Of a stretch of 7,057 nt of DNA, positions 1-4,468 are shown in pieces. Every line of letters begins with the position of its first letter. The stretch's first letter is position 1. The notes under the pieces were generated by a model, which had not been told where the DNA came from, ran no database searches, and saw only the letters and a list, made by a program, of their open reading frames with translations. A program made the position numbers and the translations under genes. Source of the stretch: Myxococcales bacterium (GTDB taxonomy: Bacteria > Myxococcota > Bradymonadia > REDH01); contig JAGWVZ010000188.1 of NCBI GenBank assembly GCA_018970625.1, positions 1-7,057 of the forward strand, read 5' to 3'.

Positions 1-954
1 TTTCACCTGATGACGCACGCGTTCTTCAAGGCGCTGCTGTTTCTGGGGTCGGGCGCGGTGATTCACGGCCTGCAGGGCGAGCAGGACATTCGCCGCATGG
101 GTGGATTGCGGAAGTCGATGCCATTGACCGCCCTGACGTTCCTGACGGGCTGTCTGGCGATCGCGGGCGTGCCTCCGCTGTCGGGTTTCTTCTCGAAAGA
201 CGAGATTCTGTGGTTCGTGCTGTCGAACACCTCGGTGACGGGGCTGGTGGGCGGCTGGGTAAACTGGCTGTTGTGGGCCAGCCTGCTGGTGACGGCCGCC
301 CTGACGGCGTTCTACATGTTCCGGCTGTACTTTGTGGTGTTCGAGGGCGAGAGCCGGGTCGATGCCGAGGTGCAGGCGCACATTCACAGGGAGCCGCTGA
401 GCATGGCGCTGCCGCTGGTGGTGCTGGCTGGTCTGGCTGTCGTGGGTGGCTTTGCGGGCGTGCCGCATCTTCTGGGTGGTCCGCTGCCGTTGTGGTGGCT
501 GGACCTTCACGGTTGGCTGCACGGCGCCGTGGGTCATGGCGAAGCCCTGTATGCCAGCCAGTTTGGCGGCACAGGTCTCGCGTGGCTGAGTCTGGGTGCC
601 GCTTTGGGTTCGGCCGCGACAGGCATTGTGTTGGCCCGCACGTGGTACGGTTCGGCGTCGGACGCTCCGGCAGCGTTCGCGGCGAAGTTGGGCAAGCTGT
701 ACACCGGCTCGCTCAACAAGTGGTACGTGGACGAGCTGTACGAGGCGACGATCGGTCGCGCCTATCGTCTGAAGGCGCTGGTGTTGCACCGATTTGTGGA
801 TGAGTTTGCGATCGACCTCGCGGGTGTCAGCGGCACGGCGTGGGGTGTTCGATTCCTGGGCACTGTGGTGCGCCAGTTTCAGAACGGCGACGTGCAGCGC
901 TATGCGGTCATGACCGTTCTGGGTCTGGGTGTGATTGTGTACCTGCTGGTGTAA
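1..954 (+). CDS. nuoL: NADH-quinone oxidoreductase subunit L, C-terminal part (5' end outside window)
   Basis: NuoL is the distal antiporter-like subunit of respiratory complex I. It sits in the cytoplasmic membrane and takes part in proton pumping driven by NADH:quinone oxidoreduction. The reading frame is open from base 1, and codons before the first ATG (F-H-L) already match the family, so this is a 317-residue C-terminal fragment of a protein usually 610-700 residues long. The segment FHLMTHAFFK carries the equivalents of E. coli His334, His338 and Lys342 (bases 4-6, 16-18, 28-30). GFFSKDEIL carries the Lys399 equivalent (196-198). Further hydrophobic segments follow, including the one near 565-640. 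Next comes an amphipathic stretch at about 690-895 (NKWYVDELYE onward) that fits the lateral helix HL, and a last hydrophobic anchor ending VYLLV. The part after Lys399 is about 37 residues longer than I recall for E. coli. It is followed by nuoM and nuoN. Confidence 0.96.
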   Translation, partial: FHLMTHAFFKALLFLGSGAVIHGLQGEQDIRRMGGLRKSMPLTALTFLTGCLAIAGVPPLSGFFSKDEILWFVLSNTSVTGLVGGWVNWLLWASLLVTAALTAFYMFRLYFVVFEGESRVDAEVQAHIHREPLSMALPLVVLAGLAVVGGFAGVPHLLGGPLPLWWLDLHGWLHGAVGHGEALYASQFGGTGLAWLSLGAALGSAATGIVLARTWYGSASDAPAAFAAKLGKLYTGSLNKWYVDELYEATIGRAYRLKALVLHRFVDEFAIDLAGVSGTAWGVRFLGTVVRQFQNGDVQRYAVMTVLGLGVIVYLLV

Positions 955-998
955 TGCGTTGAATTCAGGCGGTTCGCGTCGCGCGTGCCGCTTTTTCT

Positions 999-1002
999 GG
1001 AG
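999..1002 (+). promoter_or_regulatory. Ribosome binding site of nuoM
   Basis: GGAG ends six bases before the ATG at 1009. This is good Shine-Dalgarno spacing and it decides the start. The in-frame GTG at 985 would add only eight residues and has no comparable site before it. The site lies in the 54-base gap after nuoL, in which I see no promoter or terminator. Confidence 0.7.
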
Positions 1003-1008
1003 TACAGG

Positions 1009-2793
1009 ATGTCTTCGTTTCCGTTCCAGATCCCGTGGATCCTGCTGACCGTACTGAGCCCGCTGGTCGGCGCCGGGTTGCTGTCACTGGTTCCCGGTGA
1101 GCACAAGATGGCGCACCGCGCGGTGGCCGGGCTGTTCACGGGCCTCTCGCTGGTGTTTTCGCTGGTGATGGCCGCGGTGTTCAACCCGGCGTCATCGGGC
1201 CTGCAAATGACGACGCTGGCCGAGGACGTGGCGTGGATTCCCGAGCTGGGCGCGCGCTTTACGCTCGCGGTGGATGGCATCAGCCTGTGGCTGATCGTGC
1301 TGACGACCTTCCTCTCTCTGGTGGCGACGGTGGTGGCCACATCGATCGTTCAGGACAAGGTCAAAGAGTTCCATGTGGGGATGCTGGTGATGCAGGCAGG
1401 CATGCTGGGCGCCTTCACGGCGACCGACGTCATGCTGTACTTCCTGTTCTGGGAGGTGATGCTGGTGCCGATGTTCCTGCTGATTGGCCTCTGGGGCGGC
1501 GTGAACCGCGTGCAGGCCGCGTTGAAGTTTGTGTTGTACACGATGGTGGGTTCGGCGCTGCTGATGGCGGCGATTCTGTATGTGCGAACGGTCGGCGGAG
1601 CGTCGTCGTTCGCGCTGGCTGACATGATCGCGGCAGGGCAGTCGCTGGGCTTTGTGCAGCAGGTGCTGGTGTTCGGCGGCATGGCGACGGCGTTCCTGAT
1701 CAAGGTGCCGCTGTTTCCGTTTCACACGTGGTCGCCCGACGCGTACAGCGAAGCGCCTGCGCCGGCGACCGCCCTGCTGTCGGGTGTCATGGCGAAGGTG
1801 GGCGTGTACGGCCTGATTCGCTTCGCCATGCCGATGTCGCCCGATGCGGTGATCTTTCTGGCGCCCTATATTGCGGTGCTGGCGGTCGTGGGCATTGTGT
1901 ATGGCGCGCTGGTGGCCTTCAACCAGACCGAGATGCGCCGACTGCTGGCGTATTCCTCGTTGAGCCACCTGGGCTTTGTGGTGCTGGGCCTGATGGCGCT
2001 GACCCCCGAGGCGCTGACCGGTGCCGTGTTCCAGTGCGTGGCGCATGGGCTCTCGACGGGAGGGCTGTTTCTGGTCGTTGGCCTGTTGGAGTCGCGCCGC
2101 GACACCCGCACGCTGGCCGACTTTGGCGGCATTGCCCGGCAGGTGCCGCTCATGACGACGGTGTTTGTGCTGCTGTCGTTCGCTTCGGCGGCGGTACCCG
2201 GCCTGGTGGGCTTTGTGGGTGAGTTCCTGATTCTGACGGGTAGCGCGGGTTCGTGGGCGCTGAACTTTGGCCCGGTGACCACGCTCGGCGGGGTCGGCTT
2301 TGGCCCGGACACGCACGCCCTGCTCTTTACGGCCGTGGCGGCGATCGGTGTGATTGTGGGCGCGGTGTATGTGCTGGTGATGGTGCAGCGCATTTTCTTT
2401 GGTCCGGCGAACGACAAAGGAGCGGAGGTCACGGACCTTCACTGGTCGGAGTCTTCGGTGTTGTTGCCGCTGGTGCTGGTGTGCGTGGCGCTCGGGTTTT
2501 TTCCGCAGGGCTTGCTGGGCCGCATTACGCCGGCGGTCGATGAGACCCTGGAGTCCATCGCGCTGGGCTCAAATGAGTACCGTGGCGACGTGAACGCAGG
2601 GGCCGAGCGGGCGTTCGAGCAGGCGCGCTTTGCACGCGAGCGGCAGGCTGGCGCGTGGACGATCGTGGAGCAGCTGGGTGGCGACGCGGCACAGGCGCAC
2701 GGCGACGAGGCGCACGGGGACGAGCCGCACGGCGACGACGATGAGGCTCACGGCGAAGGCCAAGAGGCCGCAGGCGAAGAAGGAGGTCACTGA
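1009..2793 (+). CDS. nuoM: NADH-quinone oxidoreductase subunit M, with acidic/His-rich C-terminal tail
   Basis: NuoM is the middle antiporter-like, proton-pumping subunit of the complex I membrane arm. The ATG start gives 594 residues; E. coli NuoM has about 509. The hydrophobic profile fits the family's 14 membrane helices. Key charged residues are all present: Glu149 in FLFWE (E. coli Glu144), Lys232 in FLIKVPLFPFHTW (Lys234), Lys263 in MAKVGVYG (Lys265), His320 in YSSLSHLG (His322), His346 in VAHGLS (His348) and Glu405 in GFVGEFLIL (Glu407). The spacing between Lys263 and Glu405 is identical to E. coli. Two parts are longer: about 21 residues in the loop after Glu405, and a tail of about 80 residues after the last membrane helix, ending in repeats of HGDE type. 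It lies between nuoL and nuoN, overlapping nuoN by one base. An upstream GTG start at 985 is possible but less likely. Confidence 0.96.
   Translation: MSSFPFQIPWILLTVLSPLVGAGLLSLVPGEHKMAHRAVAGLFTGLSLVFSLVMAAVFNPASSGLQMTTLAEDVAWIPELGARFTLAVDGISLWLIVLTTFLSLVATVVATSIVQDKVKEFHVGMLVMQAGMLGAFTATDVMLYFLFWEVMLVPMFLLIGLWGGVNRVQAALKFVLYTMVGSALLMAAILYVRTVGGASSFALADMIAAGQSLGFVQQVLVFGGMATAFLIKVPLFPFHTWSPDAYSEAPAPATALLSGVMAKVGVYGLIRFAMPMSPDAVIFLAPYIAVLAVVGIVYGALVAFNQTEMRRLLAYSSLSHLGFVVLGLMALTPEALTGAVFQCVAHGLSTGGLFLVVGLLESRRDTRTLADFGGIARQVPLMTTVFVLLSFASAAVPGLVGFVGEFLILTGSAGSWALNFGPVTTLGGVGFGPDTHALLFTAVAAIGVIVGAVYVLVMVQRIFFGPANDKGAEVTDLHWSESSVLLPLVLVCVALGFFPQGLLGRITPAVDETLESIALGSNEYRGDVNAGAERAFEQARFARERQAGAWTIVEQLGGDAAQAHGDEAHGDEPHGDDDEAHGEGQEAAGEEGGH
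2695..2760 (+). repeat. 15-base tandem repeat encoding (A/P)HGD(E/D) units in the nuoM tail
   Basis: Three near-identical 15-base units lie head to tail at 2695-2709, 2710-2724 and 2725-2739, with the pattern GCGCACGGCGACGAG and one to three changes per copy. After a two-codon spacer a degenerate fourth copy stands at 2746-2760 (GCTCACGGCGAAGGC). All are in frame and encode AHGDE, AHGDE, PHGDD and AHGEG. The reading frame is preserved, so length could vary by replication slippage without harming the protein. Confidence 0.8.
2781..2786 (+). promoter_or_regulatory. Ribosome binding site of nuoN inside nuoM
   Basis: AGGAGG is a perfect Shine-Dalgarno core and ends six bases before the nuoN ATG at 2793. 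It lies within the last nuoM codons, which encode EGGH, so those residues are partly dictated by the site. With the one-base stop/start overlap (TGATG) this points to translational coupling of nuoM and nuoN. Confidence 0.85.
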
Positions 2794-4445
2794 TGAATCC
2801 CTTGTCCGGCATTGACCTGGTATCGGCGATGCCCTTCGCGCTGCTCGTGGTGTTCGGCATCGTGTGCCTGCTCCTTGAGGTGTTTCAGCGTCCTTCGCAG
2901 AGCCGTCAGTACATTTCGCGCGTGGCCGCCGCTGGCTTTGGGGTCACGGCGCTGACCGCCTGGAGCCTGATGGGCCTTCCGGGCACGACCGTGTTCGCCG
3001 GGAGCGCGGCGTTTGATGGCTTCTCGCAGGTCATGACCATGGTGTTCTGCCTGGGTGGCGCCATGGCGTCGCTGACGGCGCCCCGCTATCTGGACGAGCA
3101 GGGAATCGACCGCGGTGAGTTTTACGCGCTGCTGCTGCTCGCTGTGTCGGGCATGGTCATGATGGTGTCGGCGGTGGATCTGATGGTGCTCTTTGTGGGC
3201 CTCGAGATTCAGTCGATCGCGGTGTACGGCCTGACCGGCTACCTGCGCCGCTCGCCGGCGTCGGCCGAGGCAGGGCTCAAGTACTTTCTGCTGGGTGCCA
3301 CCGCTTCGGCCATGATGTTGTACGGCATCGCGCTGCTGTACGGCGCCACCGGCAGCACCAGTCTGATCGCGATCGGCGACGCCCTCGGCGGTGCCAACGC
3401 AGGAGCGTCATCGGCTTCACAGGCCGTCATGAACGGTATTGTGGGCATGGCGCAGGGCATTGACCCGGCAAATAACGCTTACTGGAACCACGCGAACGGT
3501 TCGTTGCCCATCGCGGCCGCAGGGCTGATTCTGCTCGCCGTGGCGTTCCTGACCAAGGTGGCGGCTGCACCGTTCCATATGTGGGCCCCGGACGCCTACT
3601 CGGGCGCACCCACGCCAGCGTCGGGGTTCATGGCCGCGACCGTGAAGGCCGCCGGATTCGCCGCGTTTGTGCGCGTGCTCGCGCTGGCGCTCTTCTCGGA
3701 AGAAGCCCGCATGGGCGACTACGGCTGGGTACAGATCGTGATGTGGGTGGCGGGCATCTCCATGGTGGTCGGCAACCTCACCGCGCTGGTACAGACCAAC
3801 GTACGCCGCATGCTGGCCTTCTCGTCGGTGGCCCACGCAGGCTACCTGCTCATGGGGGTGACGGCGCTGGGTTATGGTGCCGGCAACGCCAACGCCACCG
3901 CGGGCATGGTGTTCTATGTGTTTGCCTATACGCTGGCGACGCTGGGTTCCTTTGGGGTGATAGCCTGGTTTGGCCGCCGTGACCGCGAAGCCGAGAGCTT
4001 CGATGACTTCAACGGCGTGGGGTACAGTCACCCGTGGGCCGCGGCGGCGCTGACGGTGTTCCTGTTTTCGGCGGCGGGCTTTCCGGGAACCGCCGGATTT
4101 ATTGGCAAGTTCATGTTGTTTTCGGACGCGATTGGCGCCGCCGGCACAGCCGGGCACTCGGGTGGCCTTGTGTTTCTGGCCGTCGTTGGCCTGGTGAGCT
4201 CGGTGATTGGCGCCGCGTACTACTTCCGTCTTGTGTTGCACATGTACACCCGCAAGGCGCGACGCGAGATTGTGGGCCTGAATGACACCGGCGCCCGCCT
4301 CGTCATCGTCGCCGCTGCCGTGCTGACGATCTGGTATGGCCTGGTGCCGGCGACCTGGACCAGCCTGGCGCAGACCGCCGCACAGGAGCTGCTGGGTCGC
4401 GCCGATGGCGGCTACGAGTCGCCGGTCGAAGTCGACGCTCCCTGA
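2793..4445 (+). CDS. nuoN: NADH-quinone oxidoreductase subunit N
   Basis: NuoN is the antiporter-like membrane-arm subunit nearest the quinone-module side of complex I and helps pump protons. It has 550 residues, against about 485 in E. coli, and a multi-helix membrane profile throughout. Key residues are Glu138 in LFVGLEIQS (E. coli Glu133), Lys255 in FLTKVAAAPFHMWAPDAY (Lys217), Lys285 in ATVKAAGF (Lys247) and Lys439 in GFIGKFMLF (Lys395). The conserved SSVAHAGYLLMG helix is also present. Glu138 and Lys255 are 117 residues apart, about 33 more than in E. coli. The extra length lies around residues 195-238, a small-residue, Asn-rich stretch. A hydrophilic C-terminus of about 25 residues ends in VEVDAP. 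The ATG overlaps the nuoM stop and is preceded by AGGAGG. It is the last gene of the operon in this window, as is usual for nuoA-N. Confidence 0.97.
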   Translation: MNPLSGIDLVSAMPFALLVVFGIVCLLLEVFQRPSQSRQYISRVAAAGFGVTALTAWSLMGLPGTTVFAGSAAFDGFSQVMTMVFCLGGAMASLTAPRYLDEQGIDRGEFYALLLLAVSGMVMMVSAVDLMVLFVGLEIQSIAVYGLTGYLRRSPASAEAGLKYFLLGATASAMMLYGIALLYGATGSTSLIAIGDALGGANAGASSASQAVMNGIVGMAQGIDPANNAYWNHANGSLPIAAAGLILLAVAFLTKVAAAPFHMWAPDAYSGAPTPASGFMAATVKAAGFAAFVRVLALALFSEEARMGDYGWVQIVMWVAGISMVVGNLTALVQTNVRRMLAFSSVAHAGYLLMGVTALGYGAGNANATAGMVFYVFAYTLATLGSFGVIAWFGRRDREAESFDDFNGVGYSHPWAAAALTVFLFSAAGFPGTAGFIGKFMLFSDAIGAAGTAGHSGGLVFLAVVGLVSSVIGAAYYFRLVLHMYTRKARREIVGLNDTGARLVIVAAAVLTIWYGLVPATWTSLAQTAAQELLGRADGGYESPVEVDAP

Positions 4446-4456
4446 CGCACGTCAGG
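4441..4456. terminator. Possible hairpin between convergent nuoN and kinase genes
   Basis: CCTGACGCACGTCAGG is a perfect inverted repeat. As RNA it would form a six-pair stem with a four-base loop, the same on either strand. It overlaps the nuoN stop codon and lies 13 bases past the kinase stop. There is no T-run on either side, so it is not a standard intrinsic terminator. It might protect 3' ends or assist termination in both directions. The remaining bases of the 23-base gap are a short CGGT-like direct repeat with no other visible signal. Confidence 0.35.
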
Positions 4457-4468
4457 CGGTCGGTCGGG

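Noticed and set aside
985..1008. GTG at 985 as the nuoM start
   Set aside because: It would add eight residues of no family character, while the ATG at 1009 has GGAG at ideal spacing and gives a normal N-terminus just before the first membrane helix.
955..1008. Possible promoter or terminator between nuoL and nuoM
   Set aside because: The 54-base gap shows no convincing -10/-35 pair or stem with T-run, only a ribosome binding site; the genes are best read as one operon.
1192..2442. Long open frame (416 codons) on the minus strand inside nuoM
   Set aside because: It is antisense to a clearly identified NuoM, the product is an implausible His/Arg/Gln-rich sequence, and such frames are typical of GC-rich DNA.
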